From positions 90,473-154,472 of the forward strand of contig JAJQIJ010000001.1 of assembly GCA_021199275.1 (NCBI GenBank): a DNA stretch of 64,000 nt, read 5' to 3'. Position 1 is the stretch's first letter. Every line of letters begins with the position of its first letter. Shown piece after piece: positions 12,001-19,373 of this stretch. Under the pieces are notes generated by a model. The model was not told where the DNA came from, ran no database searches, and was given only the letters and a program-made list of their open reading frames with translations. Made by a program: the position numbers and the translations under genes. Source of the DNA: Clostridiales bacterium (GTDB taxonomy: Bacteria > Bacillota > Clostridia > Oscillospirales > Acutalibacteraceae).

Positions 12001-12012
12001 GCAGGCGCATAA
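1..12012 (+). CDS. Giant cell-surface adhesin-like protein with polymorphic (POMP-like) right-handed beta-helix repeats, SdrD-B/Cna-B-like C-terminal domains and a TM anchor; 5' end outside window
   Basis: Frame 1 is open from base 1 (GGSVSGNTALTYGGGVY...), so the ORF track start at 88 is only the first in-window ATG. Dozens of SGGTISGNTA..GGGIY repeats; 'LSGTVWLDQNKDGLYDDGEEDVLKDIDVYLY...GKYSFKNLRQGDYIV' resembles an SdrD B domain; C-terminus LLPGLGGAGTALIIFTAAVIMAFGVFFAIKSRKKRKAGA. Confidence 0.9.
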   Translation, partial: GGSVSGNTALTYGGGVYIQNGSSYSTYWNVFEMSGGTISSNSLANDDASYRYGGGAFVGNYSTVTLSGGKINENYNVREGAGIYVGRYATVTVEGDMEISGNRMYMETYATCSGGGIYVYTYTNITISGNAQITGNTAKKGRGGGVYVYMSSTLSMTGGTVSGNTSGNYGGGIYFEQATVTYDSEISGGTISNNTAVYGGGVALGYSYAATNAPFLLTISGGTISGNTANLGGGVYTYCSYVAMSGSAVITENSATTYGGGIYADRYASEVWASGYEEPQDGYSVIVSGGSLCSNTAGTGGNDICTVEYYNNAASYHFPYIKLAAAQDMNSSSEDSAWLYEVSAGSWGGTGLVYESIDTKDEMTSIEYSSSYNHYRYYTFTADTNPVAQINSTVYTSVQAAVNAIAGGSQENGAEIVMIANSREDVVIPAQTDSGESFSATINLAGYELRGLMSSVITVSAGAALTLKDTQVNFDESGNMEITDAETGTGKITDGNGQALTLGSSECVCGGGVFVAGSFIFESGTITGNECSNVSTAANACGTAVYVASGGSFTMTGGEISGNGANSYNHTVCAVAAANSLESSATAQLKLTGGCITGNTGHGLTAAGQAEITLENFEISSNTAASYGGGVFLCDSASMVATDSKIIKNTASYGGGMSLYGANTVELYGTLIESNAASSDGGGIKVESSGTLTVGAGTVITGNASNSQGSLGGGGIQLYSTAGTLIMAGGQIYGNTSLDTYSANDLCISGKFCYADNEDSVDYRAAENMAVSGINSWQSIYTGVYYVGELDSAMGSDVKALSDMFASDGVTLNTRYYLTAADYTDSNIVAGVVQEYDESDSTAGCYSSVSAAVDAALTYSKQNGNADVTVELLCDTSDYIYYKNTLGSNVTLDLNGYTLTGRVAGGYVIYIQAGSFVLTDSSAFDESGELGYDSDYCVSGTGALVCDENNTDCRAVYVYTGVFEMKAGTISGFNLQSGSGAAVYVNSANNGSYSNNAATYKNDNSVSYNTFVFSGGTIKDCTASSGGGAIYVASADNSSKTYSGALKMSGGSIVNCTANQGGAMYLAFGSQYTKSYAEITGGVISSCTGNTSGGGIYYAGRGRSTYEARYDMVEIYGVTITGCAAGDYTTQSYAGGGIYAVHPATAVTYNDDNTQDGGSTGTNEVYGYFIIGDITGESETIIENNSAYYGGGIYFYTNYQGAAQFSAEIYNVTFTGNTAQHGGGLYSDITDLIMSGCTFSENSSSLSGASGMGAIVYGFAAVIEDCTFEKNTATIAGYGAGLRLYSRANNYGREDGKMTVRNCTFQDNEAAYGAGVRIDLAKSSQIPVVFENVSVLNNTAGLYGGGICFGDNTTDARRAVTLTGCTVSGNTARYGGGIATYAMMGIDLVLEDTTVSNNTTYSSGYGGGIYFYSRYSTSAYEYVQNKLTLLGSTQITDNFSSYNGGGVYISAASLIIGSGDGEDSVTISGNTVTSSGYNGGGIYMTSGSMTGCEFTMYSGTISNNSAYSGGGAYLYSSDSTGIRITANIYDGTFSANTADNMGGALFISGYQNASYTSYLAPSVNITGGLFTGNTALSGGAIYMHYQSTDVNVSGTAVITGNTATSYGGGVYLQSYNTYFTLGDGGKIYGNKAALGQDVYGNYSASYKNSNLSLISASSMFEDGNEQGITATAWLYEMTGDTYTTALNFAPMTKIYALTLQYAMEAIVAVVNGVAYTSVQSAVDAINAGSTGSDTTIILVADPTECVTIPSGLSVTLNLNGYTLTGGGNSAITCYGNLEIIDEATSGTATADANGFYGTDENGDAAIVTAGSELEYANGGGTGTITGTTAIAGGGIYIDNGGQVTMKSGQIANCYAGGTTNSSSYGGGAVAIAAGTFTLEGGSLNNNSAIRGAAVTLMASSAKFVMTGGVIEENQAVSTASVTTGYGTICNNGGTVLISGGTIQNNHAGNQGGAIYNGSGTLTIAGTSADSPVIITGNTAGNTSGSDGSSQGGAIYVNAGTVRITNTQISSNCTISTKSASTTTKNGVAKGAGGAVYVNNGTVTLGDGTTITNNSAIRGGAVYQSGGTVTIMGAVITENTALMGGGVAQNPFPGNTTTKMNIVSGQIYGNSSTLTNTGNDIYSRYEGGSGTLEEYYAFLGNNTSVPYLTALGAADMGVDGVNVWKDDSYTGENRTAEYVTEGQFIIKSVKSSTNLTLTAEYYEVDVTSDYSSDKKISSVYISSMTDGTGVWDTGDDVAAAEISAEYMLENATNGVYTAADGTAYTVSESSSTYCDSTSYKNELNYISVSADGGDAVLYERTQAVSWSAGDDQDAYNYIVRSWDTVSYNLGYVCANTNEETSNEGSEEKTYRIWLTATLDCSTSEGTFTTIPLDSYILTESDGVQTLYGYFDITTSSDSITDTLRLVVSVYGLTDGTLIKPTFTMWVDGNTDNEQTPAESESATITVSAAPRYNIEIDYNSTLTYTGYFNLEAGVEVSSGEALDDNGDVKDGYIYGTVLGYGITLELYNSSNSKGLKGIEIPTDSLSFELSFKGALVTTESSSTDTTMSTDTTVLSEAAPYIWAYKENNTSEYGTALGGTKATVNMNWSDEDELTQTTHYAYNAAPYNTGSNSSSCYNGGGWSMTGSQPESTDTETTVTVTVSNYQFNTDTNPTKNSDGVTDTTLALSSVKAFSAGYVQVIYPIDTSLTTEETGDTEYVQILMRAAVSKLDVTSTSGKSPSDYIDSAGSEDLETLNKFFEADDSGDLTQSSYTYTTQDDSGAEVTETVTGGPWAVNEIRYDDNYSQMTTGFYVFDGDNGDWLWKLNHFYNTAGSTALTNDAGSGSTPIGSVVYMDGEMTFYSGTTDNSDYMDSLDSQYFSAIEYNYMTAMNMLQKFDADAYTPVGADAVVGQTYTVTSNTNLSIGNGAFLIKTDETALGTDATWANGEDPTLTFDLTILYAAKPDGSNWDNIDLSINGDAYEVTTTSSGTEKGGDGGVTDMDSYREENLIYFTTLDDLYDYFGYDEDGNPKGQCVAILYEFRNCCIRNGRSIYCKAQMNVTDDFEMTGETYCTTNDVHIWTTYRPYYKILYWNGVDKSEYLYNFTWTDYKYSDSSGVDVYGVALDEGTVFLTDSSNDSDDKYKTLYTVGTDADTDAVYEAFTAEPTYKLNFGTDADGKNGTLTTNRVTTYVDGYVKTTYSGGSIVSGSHNGAYSGNSLLLYTLDTSITLMVADTVGSGSNAVKTTYDVALGETTVNYTVTPDIDISSLVTNTLVNNGTQNTEITITLDIPDYLTYVTGSIEFDYSVCDYEDGDLQWTVSVVENSDGTQSVALTTYVSDVEKGLPSFGFSANIDTSNDYEVVGKTLTVTGSISAVYEETQTYAQQMHSSSASVQVTMSTADGISKTIYERLTEIGESFTYNLSYTNNTGVEKVLEFTDVLPYNGDGRSSVITGGYRVESIVITLDSESCALCDSYSLILKYMTGITRSENTEDQAALLDSFGGAESAADSGWGEITLSESDSAAYTLTYYPIGLIYYDYETAGIALFSNIWVADNGAVDITVTLSPLTADSGVLITGSSNSTQDDECIYYNDFFYRSANLTVSGGEAVISSFTTPAPSKAVSVKPISRVLSGTVWLDQNKDGLYDDGEEDVLKDIDVYLYTVTESIDSEGNTVYSPWLTVDSAGRLTDSTGNEVTLTDTGETDDSGYIIAELDSISISCIEIDGVLIPAALTDVLGNVVLPTATDSQGKYSFKNLRQGDYIVMFTDDAGSAYTLNDSGESGLRSFENLIVTNLDYKTLNNGNRSTAVSDGDALLGAVLYTSVSLPEKSAIQSSPYTSANWNLGLYYDSFDFIFSKTVYQADEDSTQFEFVLSLVMPTNNLGTAVTGEYDYVILNSDGTTASSGTLSVTDENSGDFSANFTMTHGQSVYVYGLPPGTQYTIAETLCPGYTAAYAVTTESEQLSKGLTAPSGTIEDADIYVQIVNFTGALLPGLGGAGTALIIFTAAVIMAFGVFFAIKSRKKRKAGA

Positions 12013-12017
12013 TAAAA

Positions 12018-12051
12018 CACGGCGGGGCGGCATTTAGCCTTGCCGTTTTTT
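12018..12051 (+). terminator. Intrinsic terminator after adhesin gene
   Basis: CGGC..GGCatttaGCC..GCCG followed by TTTTTT, directly after the stop codon. Confidence 0.6.
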
Positions 12052-12053
12052 GC

Positions 12054-12190
12054 AATAAATTAGGGGGGAATGGCCCCACATCGTAAGGCTTCGGGGCGAT
12101 TTTTAATCAGCGGTGAGTACAATCTCCCGCTGGGGGGGGGCGACAGTGGCTGTCGCCACCACGTTGAATAACGGGCAAGCCCTTATTGAA
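12054..12190 (+). repeat. Intergenic structured repeat, copy R1
   Basis: Shares AGCGGTGAGTACAATCTCCCGCTGGGGGG...GTTGAATAACGGGCAAGCCCTTATTGAA with the other copies. Confidence 0.85.
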
Positions 12191-12352
12191 AAAGCTAAAC
12201 TTCCGCTTGAAAAGGCTTGACGGCAGGGCTACATTTTGATAGGATAAACGCGCAGCAAAAAAATTTCCGCGTGTGTAATTGTGTGCCGCTGCCGGTAAAT
12301 GCTGCGCCGCGGAAATTAAAAACAGATTTTATTACGGTAAGGGGGCGGTGTT

Positions 12353-14245
12353 TTGAGCATTTTAAGCGTGCAGAATTTGGAACTTTCATTCGGCGACGAA
12401 GTTATATTTGCCGGCGTGACTTTTAATGTGGAAGAAAAAGATAAAATCGCGCTTATTGGGCAAAACGGCGCCGGAAAGACATCTCTGTTAAAAATAATAA
12501 AGGGCGAGCTCGAGCCGGGCAGCGGCAGTGTTTTTATGCCTAAAACCCTGAAGCTGGGTTATATGGAACAGCATGCCTGCCGCGATGACAAAACCGTGTG
12601 GGACGAACTCCTTTCAGTGTTTTCAAATCTTTCCAAGCTGGAAATACAGCTTAAAGAAACGGCTGATGAAATAATTAAAAGCCCGACGGCTGAACTGATT
12701 GCAAAGCAAGACGAAATGATGCAGCGCTTTAACAGCGGCGGCGGGCTGACATATAAGAGCCAGACCCGTTCGGCACTAATGGGGCTGGGCTTTTCAGAAA
12801 ATGAGTTCGGCAAAAAAACGTCTGCCCTGTCAGGCGGGCAAAAATCAAAGCTTTCTCTTGCAAAGCTGCTGCTTTCAGGGGCCGATTTGCTGCTGCTTGA
12901 CGAGCCGACAAACCACCTTGACATCAAGGCGCTTGAATGGCTTGAAAAATTTTTGGGCGAATATTCGGGCGCTGTCATAGTTGTGTCGCATGACAGGTAC
13001 TTTCTTGACAGGGTAACAGGGCGCACAATCGAAATTATAAACAAAAAAATATATTCATACCGCGGCTCATATTCCGAATTTATAAAGAAAAAAGAGGCCC
13101 TGCAAAAAAGCACTGAGGAAAAGTATAAAAACGATTTAAGGGAAGTTCAAAGGCTTGAAAAGGTAATAGAGCGGGAAAGACAATGGAACCGTGAAAAAAG
13201 CATAAGAGCCGCCGAAAGCAAGGAAAAAATGTTAGAGCGCCTGAAAGCGCAAATGGTGCCGCCTGACAGGGCCGAACAAACAATCACCTTTGATTTTAAA
13301 CCCAAATGCGTGCCGGGCGAAGATGTGCTGAGTGTAAGCGGGCTGTCTTTTTCATTCGGCGAAAAGCAGATTTTAGACAATGTGGAATTTGAAATTAAAA
13401 AGGGGCAGCGCGTGTTTCTGATTGGCGAAAACGGCGCGGGGAAAACCACGCTTTTAAAAATTCTGCAAAAGCAATATAAGCCCGGCAGCGGCAGCGCAGT
13501 GTTAGGCGCCAATGTTTATTGCGGCTATTTTGACCAGGTGCAGTCAGATTTACATCTTGAAAAAACTGCAATTGACGAAGTGTGGGCGGCTTTTCCTGCC
13601 CTTACGCAAACAAAAGTCAGAAACGCCATGGCGGCGTTTCTGTTTAGGGGAGACGACGTTTTTAAGCGCCTTGCAGACTGTTCCGGCGGCGAAAGGGCAA
13701 GGGTGGCTCTGATAAAGCTTATGCTGGGCGGCTATAATGTGCTGCTGCTTGACGAGCCTACAAACCACCTTGACTGGGCTTCACGGGAAGAGCTTGAAAA
13801 AGCCCTGCTTTCATACAGCGGCACCATGCTGATTGTGTCGCACGACAGATATTTTATAAACAAGCTTGCAACTCATATTTTAGTTATAAATAATAAAAAA
13901 GTTGAAAAATTCAGCGGAAATTATGACGACTATCTGTTATCTGAAATCAAAGCTTCGGCAAAGCCTGTGCAAAAGCGCAGTGAAAAAAAGGTAAACGAAT
14001 ATCTGCTAAGAAAAGAATCTGCCGCCAAAATACGCCGCCTTAAGGGGCAGATTGCCAAGACAGAGCAAAAAATCGACGCCATTGAAAATGAAATTAACGA
14101 AATTGAAAGCTTTCTTTCATCAGGCGGCTCATATGAACAGCTCGGCGAAGCTGCAAAACGTCTTGATGAAAAGCTTGTTGAACGCGACGCACTTTATGAA
14201 GAATGGGAAAAAATGAGCGGCGAATTGACAACGTTAAATAAATAA
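12353..14245 (+). CDS. ABC-F family ATP-binding cassette protein (TTG start)
   Basis: Two ABC domains: GQNGAGKTSLLK, LSGGQKSKLSLAKLLLSGADLLLLDEPTNHLD; GENGAGKTTLLK, CSGGERARVALIKLMLGGYNVLLLDEPTNHLD. Confidence 0.93.
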   Translation: MSILSVQNLELSFGDEVIFAGVTFNVEEKDKIALIGQNGAGKTSLLKIIKGELEPGSGSVFMPKTLKLGYMEQHACRDDKTVWDELLSVFSNLSKLEIQLKETADEIIKSPTAELIAKQDEMMQRFNSGGGLTYKSQTRSALMGLGFSENEFGKKTSALSGGQKSKLSLAKLLLSGADLLLLDEPTNHLDIKALEWLEKFLGEYSGAVIVVSHDRYFLDRVTGRTIEIINKKIYSYRGSYSEFIKKKEALQKSTEEKYKNDLREVQRLEKVIERERQWNREKSIRAAESKEKMLERLKAQMVPPDRAEQTITFDFKPKCVPGEDVLSVSGLSFSFGEKQILDNVEFEIKKGQRVFLIGENGAGKTTLLKILQKQYKPGSGSAVLGANVYCGYFDQVQSDLHLEKTAIDEVWAAFPALTQTKVRNAMAAFLFRGDDVFKRLADCSGGERARVALIKLMLGGYNVLLLDEPTNHLDWASREELEKALLSYSGTMLIVSHDRYFINKLATHILVINNKKVEKFSGNYDDYLLSEIKASAKPVQKRSEKKVNEYLLRKESAAKIRRLKGQIAKTEQKIDAIENEINEIESFLSSGGSYEQLGEAAKRLDEKLVERDALYEEWEKMSGELTTLNK

Positions 14246-14393
14246 TTTATAATATTTATAAGCCGTTTTTTCCTCTTTAGGCAACGAACAGAACAGCCTA
14301 AATCAATAATTGCGGCGCCACGCCGTTAAACGCGGCAGGCAAGGCGGGGCATTTCCACCCAAGCTATTTAAAACTGACGGAGCAATAATAAAT

Positions 14394-15617
14394 ATGCGAA
14401 CATGCGTAATAATAGGCGCCGGTGCGTCAGGGCTTATAGCAGCCGCAGAAAGCGCCAAGCGCGGCAATAAAACCGTGTTGGTTGAAAAAATGCCCAAATG
14501 CGCGCGTAAGCTTATGATAACGGGCAAGGGGCGCTGCAATGTTACAAATAATTGTAACGACATTGAAAAATTAGTTGCCTGCACCCCTAAAAACGGGCGC
14601 TTTTTATATTCGGCTTTTTCGGCTTTTATGCCGCGCGACACAATTAAGCTGCTGGAAACTTTGGGCGTTAAAACAAAGGTGGAACGCGGCGGGCGTGTTT
14701 TCCCCGTTTCAGACAGGGCGTCAGACGTGGTTGACGCGCTGGTTAAAAATGCAAGGGGCTCAGGCGTAAAATTTGTGCACACGGCCGCACAGGCGTTTGA
14801 ATTTAAAGACGGGCTTATAAGCGCAATTTTGCTTGCAGACGGTCGTAAAATTCCGTGCGACAGCGCCGCCGTTTGCACCGGCGGTGTGAGTTACCCGCTT
14901 ACAGGCTCCACAGGAGACGGCTATAAGCTTGCCGAGTCAGCCGGGCACAGCGTTACCGAAATAACGCCCAGCTTGGTTTCGCTCAGGTGCAGTGACTCTT
15001 TCATTTCCGCGCTTCAGGGGCTCAGCTTAAAAAACGTGCTGATAAAGCTGCAAAAAAACGGCAAAACTATATACAAAGATTTCGGCGAAATGCTGTTTAC
15101 GCATTACGGAATAAGCGGGCCTGTTGTGCTGTCTGCTTCAAGCCACATAAGAAGCTTCGGCAGTGCCGAATATAAGTTTATTATAGATTTTAAAAGCGCG
15201 CTTGATGAACAGGCGCTTGACAAAAGGCTCTTGCGCGACTTTGCCGCTAATTCAAATAAAACATTTGAAAATGTGCTGGCGCTTTTACTGCCGAAAAAGC
15301 TTATCGGCACCGTGGTTTTGCTAAGCGGCATAGAGCCGAGGCGCAGGGTAAATGAAATAACCAAAGAAGAACGGCGCAGTCTTATATATCTTTTAAAAAA
15401 CTTCACAGTGAACATAAGCGGCTTTTATGACATAAAAACCGCGGTAATAACAAGCGGCGGTGTAAATGTAAAGGAAATAAACCCTAAAACAATGCGCTCA
15501 AAGCTGGTTGAAAATCTGTATTTTGCAGGCGAAGTAATTGATGTTGACGCATATACGGGCGGCTTTAATTTGCAAATAGCTTTTTCAACAGGCTATCTGT
15601 GCGGAAAAAACATTTAA
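14394..15617 (+). CDS. HI0933-like NAD(P)/FAD-dependent oxidoreductase (BaiN/aminoacetone oxidase family)
   Basis: N-terminal MRTCVIIGAGASGLIAAAESAKRG and MITGKGRCNVTNN; C-terminal YFAGEVIDVDAYTGGFNLQIAFSTG. Start set at 14394 rather than 14310. Confidence 0.9.
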   Translation: MRTCVIIGAGASGLIAAAESAKRGNKTVLVEKMPKCARKLMITGKGRCNVTNNCNDIEKLVACTPKNGRFLYSAFSAFMPRDTIKLLETLGVKTKVERGGRVFPVSDRASDVVDALVKNARGSGVKFVHTAAQAFEFKDGLISAILLADGRKIPCDSAAVCTGGVSYPLTGSTGDGYKLAESAGHSVTEITPSLVSLRCSDSFISALQGLSLKNVLIKLQKNGKTIYKDFGEMLFTHYGISGPVVLSASSHIRSFGSAEYKFIIDFKSALDEQALDKRLLRDFAANSNKTFENVLALLLPKKLIGTVVLLSGIEPRRRVNEITKEERRSLIYLLKNFTVNISGFYDIKTAVITSGGVNVKEINPKTMRSKLVENLYFAGEVIDVDAYTGGFNLQIAFSTGYLCGKNI

Positions 15618-15713
15618 ATGTGGTTATAGAGCCAAAGCAATAATTTTGCACCGCCGTGCGCCATGTCCGGCTTAATTACAGACTGCTTAAATCAAAACAG
15701 AAAGGTGTTAATC

Positions 15714-16385
15714 ATGATAAACGTTGCAATAGACGGCCCCGCAGGCGCGGGCAAAAGCACAATTTCAAAGGGCGCGGCAAAAAAGCTGGGCTATATTTAT
15801 GTTGACACGGGCGCGCTTTACAGAACGGTGGCGCTTTGTGCAGCCAGAAATTCTGCCGTGGGGGACGCTGCTAAAATTGAAAAAATGCTTTCTAAAGCAG
15901 ATATTGAACTTAAATTTGACTCTGCGGGCACCCAGCGGGTTTATCTTAACGGCGAAGATGTGTCAGATTTAATACGCACACCTGAAATTTCAATGCAGGC
16001 ATCTGCGGTGTCGCAGCTTGTGCCGGTGCGCAAATTTTTGCTTGGGCTTCAAAGAAATATTGCAGAAAAAAACAATGTTATTATGGACGGGCGGGACATT
16101 GCCACAGTTGTTTTGCCCGGGGCAGACGTTAAAATATATCTTGACGCTTCAGCCGAATGCCGCGCCGAACGCAGATACAGGGAACTTGTGCAAAAGGGCG
16201 AAAAAGTCACGTTTGACGAAGTTTTGAGCGATGTAAATAAGCGAGACCACCAGGACATGACCAGGGAAATAGCGCCGCTGAAGCCCGCGACTGACTCGAT
16301 TATTGCAGACACCACAGGCTATAATCTGGACGAAAGCATAGATATGGTTGTAAAAATAATAAAAGGCAAAATAAATGCCGAATAA
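15714..16385 (+). CDS. cmk: Cytidylate kinase
   Basis: MINVAIDGPAGAGKSTISKGAAKKLGYIYVDTGALYRT...MDGRDIATVVLPGADVKIYLDAS; RBS GAAAGGTG upstream of ATG at 15714. Confidence 0.95.
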   Translation: MINVAIDGPAGAGKSTISKGAAKKLGYIYVDTGALYRTVALCAARNSAVGDAAKIEKMLSKADIELKFDSAGTQRVYLNGEDVSDLIRTPEISMQASAVSQLVPVRKFLLGLQRNIAEKNNVIMDGRDIATVVLPGADVKIYLDASAECRAERRYRELVQKGEKVTFDEVLSDVNKRDHQDMTREIAPLKPATDSIIADTTGYNLDESIDMVVKIIKGKINAE

Positions 16386-16410
16386 AAGCGTGACTTGAGG
16401 GGTAATTAAG

Positions 16411-17079
16411 ATGAAAGAGTTTGACTATTCCGTTGTAAAGCATTATAAATTTTACGGCTTTGTAAAAACGGTTTTTGCGCCGTTTTTCCGCGCCGCTTAT
16501 AAGCTTACATATAAAGGGCTTGAAAATGTGCCGGCAGAAAAAGACAAAAGGTACATAGTTGCAATAAACCACACTTCGGCATTTGACCCCGTGTTTGTGT
16601 CAATGCCAAAGTCGGTGCCGCCGCTGCATTTTATGGCAAAGGTTGAACTTTTTAAAAACCCGGTAGTGGGCTGGGTTATAGAACATCTTTACGGCTTTCC
16701 GGTAAAACGCGGCAAAGGAGATAATTCGGCTATAGAATACGGCGAAAAAATTATTGAAGAGGGGCATGTAATGGCAATCTGCCCGGAAGGGCGGCGCATA
16801 AAAGACAAAAACGGCGTGCCGCAAAAAGCCAAGGCGGGCGTTGCCGTTATTGCCAAAGCCACAAATGCAGACGTGCTGCCGGTGGCGATTTACTGCGACG
16901 GGCCTATAAAGTTAGGCAAGAAAGTCACCATTTCATATGGCAAAATGATAAGCATAAGCGACATGGGCCTTGACAAAGAAGACGCCGCCCCAAGCGACAT
17001 AAAAAACGCCGCCGCTATGGTTATGAACAGTATACATTCCCTGTGGGAGGCTGAACAAAGTGCAAATAAAAGTTGCTGA
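16411..17079 (+). CDS. plsC: 1-acyl-sn-glycerol-3-phosphate acyltransferase
   Basis: NHTSAFDP acyltransferase motif and ICPEGRR motif. Confidence 0.9.
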   Translation: MKEFDYSVVKHYKFYGFVKTVFAPFFRAAYKLTYKGLENVPAEKDKRYIVAINHTSAFDPVFVSMPKSVPPLHFMAKVELFKNPVVGWVIEHLYGFPVKRGKGDNSAIEYGEKIIEEGHVMAICPEGRRIKDKNGVPQKAKAGVAVIAKATNADVLPVAIYCDGPIKLGKKVTISYGKMISISDMGLDKEDAAPSDIKNAAAMVMNSIHSLWEAEQSANKSC

Positions 17080-19261
17080 AACAGCCGGCTTTTGCTTCGG
17101 CGTAAACAGGGCGGTAAATTATGTTTATGAACGCATTGAACAGGGCGAAAAGCTGTGCACGCTGGGGCCGATAATTCATAACAAACAAGTTGTGGCTGAC
17201 CTTGCAGGGCGTGGCGTTTATGCCGCAAAAGGCCCAAATGACGTCAGGGCGGGTTACAGCGTTGTAATAAGAACTCACGGCGTTGAAAAAAGCGTAACAG
17301 ACGCACTTGAAAGCCGGGGCATTGCATATAATGATTTAACATGCCCGTTTGTTTTGAAAATACACAAAATTGTCATGTCTGCCCCTGAAGGCACAGTGAC
17401 TTTGATTGCGGGTGACGAAAGCCACCCCGAAGTCAAAGGAATCCGTTCGCGCTGCGTCGGAAAAAGCTATGTGTTTTCAAATGAAGAGCAGCTTAAAGAA
17501 ATTTTAAAAAATTTAGAAAAAAATGAAAACGCTTCATTAATTTGTGTTTCGCAAACGACTTTCGACAAAAAAATTCTAAAAAATTGCTTAAAACTTTTGA
17601 AAAAGGTATGTACAAATTGTGAAATGTTTGATACAATATGTAATGCGACGTCTGAAAGACAAGCAGAAGCGTCAGACTTGTCAAATCAGTGTGACGCCAT
17701 GGTTGTAATCGGCGGGCGCCATTCTTCCAACACTTGTAAGCTTAAAGATGTCTGTTCCCAAAACGCGCCTACATTTCATATTGAAAGTGCGGCGGAGCTT
17801 GCGGGAATTGATTTCACGCCTTACAAGACAGTTGGCGTTACTGCCGGGGCTTCGACACCCTCGGCCATTATTAAGGAGGTACTCAAAACCATGTCCGAAG
17901 AAATCAAAGAAATTAATGAAAAGGAAGTTGAAGCAGCCGAAGTTGCTGCCGAGACAGCAGAAGCACAGGCACAGTCCACTGAAACGTCAGCGCAAGCCAA
18001 TGCTGCTGATATTGCCGAAGAGGCTGTTGTCGAAGCAGATGCTGATGGTGAGGCGTCCTTCGCAGAAATGCTTGAGGAATCAATGCGTGATTATGTTCCC
18101 GATAAAGTCGTAAAGGGAACAGTTGTTAACATCACCCCGACAGAGGTGTATGTTGATGTGCCCAGAAGAAAGCAGGCGGGCATAATTCAAAAGGAAGACC
18201 TTTCTTTTGAAGACTTTGAAAACTGCAGCGACGTTGTAAGCGTCGGAGATGAAATTGACCTTATTATCATGAAGGTTGACGACCAAAGCGGCACGCTCAA
18301 GCTGTCAAAAAGGCTGGTAGACCGCTATAAGGTTTGGAATGACATTTACAGCGCAAAAGACACCGGCGAAGTGCTTGAGGGCGTTGTAACAGGCGCCAAA
18401 GATTACGGTGTGTTTGTTAAAATCAAAGGCGCGGGCATATTCGTTCCGTCTCCGCTGACAGGGCTTCGCCGCGGCGAAAACAACGCACAGCTGCTTGGGC
18501 AAACCGTTCGCCTTATAATAATTGAAATAAATAAAGCTAAACAGCGCGCAGTCGGCTCAATTAAAGCCGTCTTGGCGCAGGAAAGGCGTGCCGCTGCCGA
18601 AGCCATGTGGGACACCTTTGAAGAGGGCATGACTCTTACAGGCACCGTTAAATCACTTACACAATACGGCGCATTTGTTGACGTGGGCGGCATTGTGGGG
18701 CTTATACATATTTCTGAAATTTCATGGGCTCATATAAAGCACCCGTCAGACGTGCTGGAAGTGGGGCAGGAAGTTCAGGTTACGGTTATTTCCGCAAACA
18801 AAGAAAAGAACAAGCTTTCGCTGAGATTCAAGAAATTTGAAGACAGCCCGTGGGAAATCATGAAACGCGATTACACTGTCGGCGCAGTGGTTGACGTTAA
18901 AATTGTAAGGCTCACTGATTTCGGCGCCTTTGCCGAAGTAATTCCCGGAATTGACGGGCTTATTCACATCAGCCAAATCAGCCTTAACAGAATAAAGAGC
19001 CCGCACGAATGTCTCAGCGTGGGTGATGTTGTGGCGGCTAAGATAGTTGAAATAGACTATGACAGAAAGCGCGTCGGCCTTTCAATAAAAGCGCTGCTTC
19101 AGGAAAAAGAGCAGGAAACAATTGACGCCGAACGGGAAGAAATTGAAAAATACCTTTTAAACCAAAATGCTGACGAGGAAGCGCCGGCTGAAGACGCTGT
19201 TGCTGACGAAGCACCGGCTGAAACCGAAGAAGCACCGGCTGAAGACGCCCAAGCCGAATAA
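17060..19261 (+). CDS. ispH-rpsA: Bifunctional HMB-PP reductase (IspH) / ribosomal protein S1 fusion (GTG start)
   Basis: N-terminal VAETAGFCFGVNRAV...GPIIHNKQVV...DTICNATSERQ is IspH; the C-terminal half holds four S1 RNA-binding domains (VKGTVVNITPTEVYVDVP, LEGVVTGAKDYGVFVKI, LTGTVKSLTQYGAFVDVGGIVGLIHISEISW, VDVKIVRLTDFGAFAEVIPGIDGLIHISQIS). Confidence 0.95.
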   Translation: MQIKVAETAGFCFGVNRAVNYVYERIEQGEKLCTLGPIIHNKQVVADLAGRGVYAAKGPNDVRAGYSVVIRTHGVEKSVTDALESRGIAYNDLTCPFVLKIHKIVMSAPEGTVTLIAGDESHPEVKGIRSRCVGKSYVFSNEEQLKEILKNLEKNENASLICVSQTTFDKKILKNCLKLLKKVCTNCEMFDTICNATSERQAEASDLSNQCDAMVVIGGRHSSNTCKLKDVCSQNAPTFHIESAAELAGIDFTPYKTVGVTAGASTPSAIIKEVLKTMSEEIKEINEKEVEAAEVAAETAEAQAQSTETSAQANAADIAEEAVVEADADGEASFAEMLEESMRDYVPDKVVKGTVVNITPTEVYVDVPRRKQAGIIQKEDLSFEDFENCSDVVSVGDEIDLIIMKVDDQSGTLKLSKRLVDRYKVWNDIYSAKDTGEVLEGVVTGAKDYGVFVKIKGAGIFVPSPLTGLRRGENNAQLLGQTVRLIIIEINKAKQRAVGSIKAVLAQERRAAAEAMWDTFEEGMTLTGTVKSLTQYGAFVDVGGIVGLIHISEISWAHIKHPSDVLEVGQEVQVTVISANKEKNKLSLRFKKFEDSPWEIMKRDYTVGAVVDVKIVRLTDFGAFAEVIPGIDGLIHISQISLNRIKSPHECLSVGDVVAAKIVEIDYDRKRVGLSIKALLQEKEQETIDAEREEIEKYLLNQNADEEAPAEDAVADEAPAETEEAPAEDAQAE

Positions 19262-19275
19262 AAAATAAAATTATT

Positions 19276-19320
19276 TAAAATCTGCTTCGCTTAAAGGCGG
19301 GGCAGATTTTTGCTTTTTTT
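19276..19320 (+). terminator. Intrinsic terminator after ispH-rpsA
   Basis: AAAATCTGC...GCAGATTTTTGCTTTTTTT. Confidence 0.7.
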
Positions 19321-19373
19321 AACATTGCTTGAATTTTAGAGCTGCAACAGTGCCTTTACATTTCCAAAGAGTC

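Noticed and set aside
113-12033. Many antisense and alternate-frame ORFs under the giant adhesin (e.g. 3310-3663, 5248-5547, 11763-12086)
   Set aside because: Low-complexity translations forced by the GC-rich repeats; no RBS or recognisable domain.
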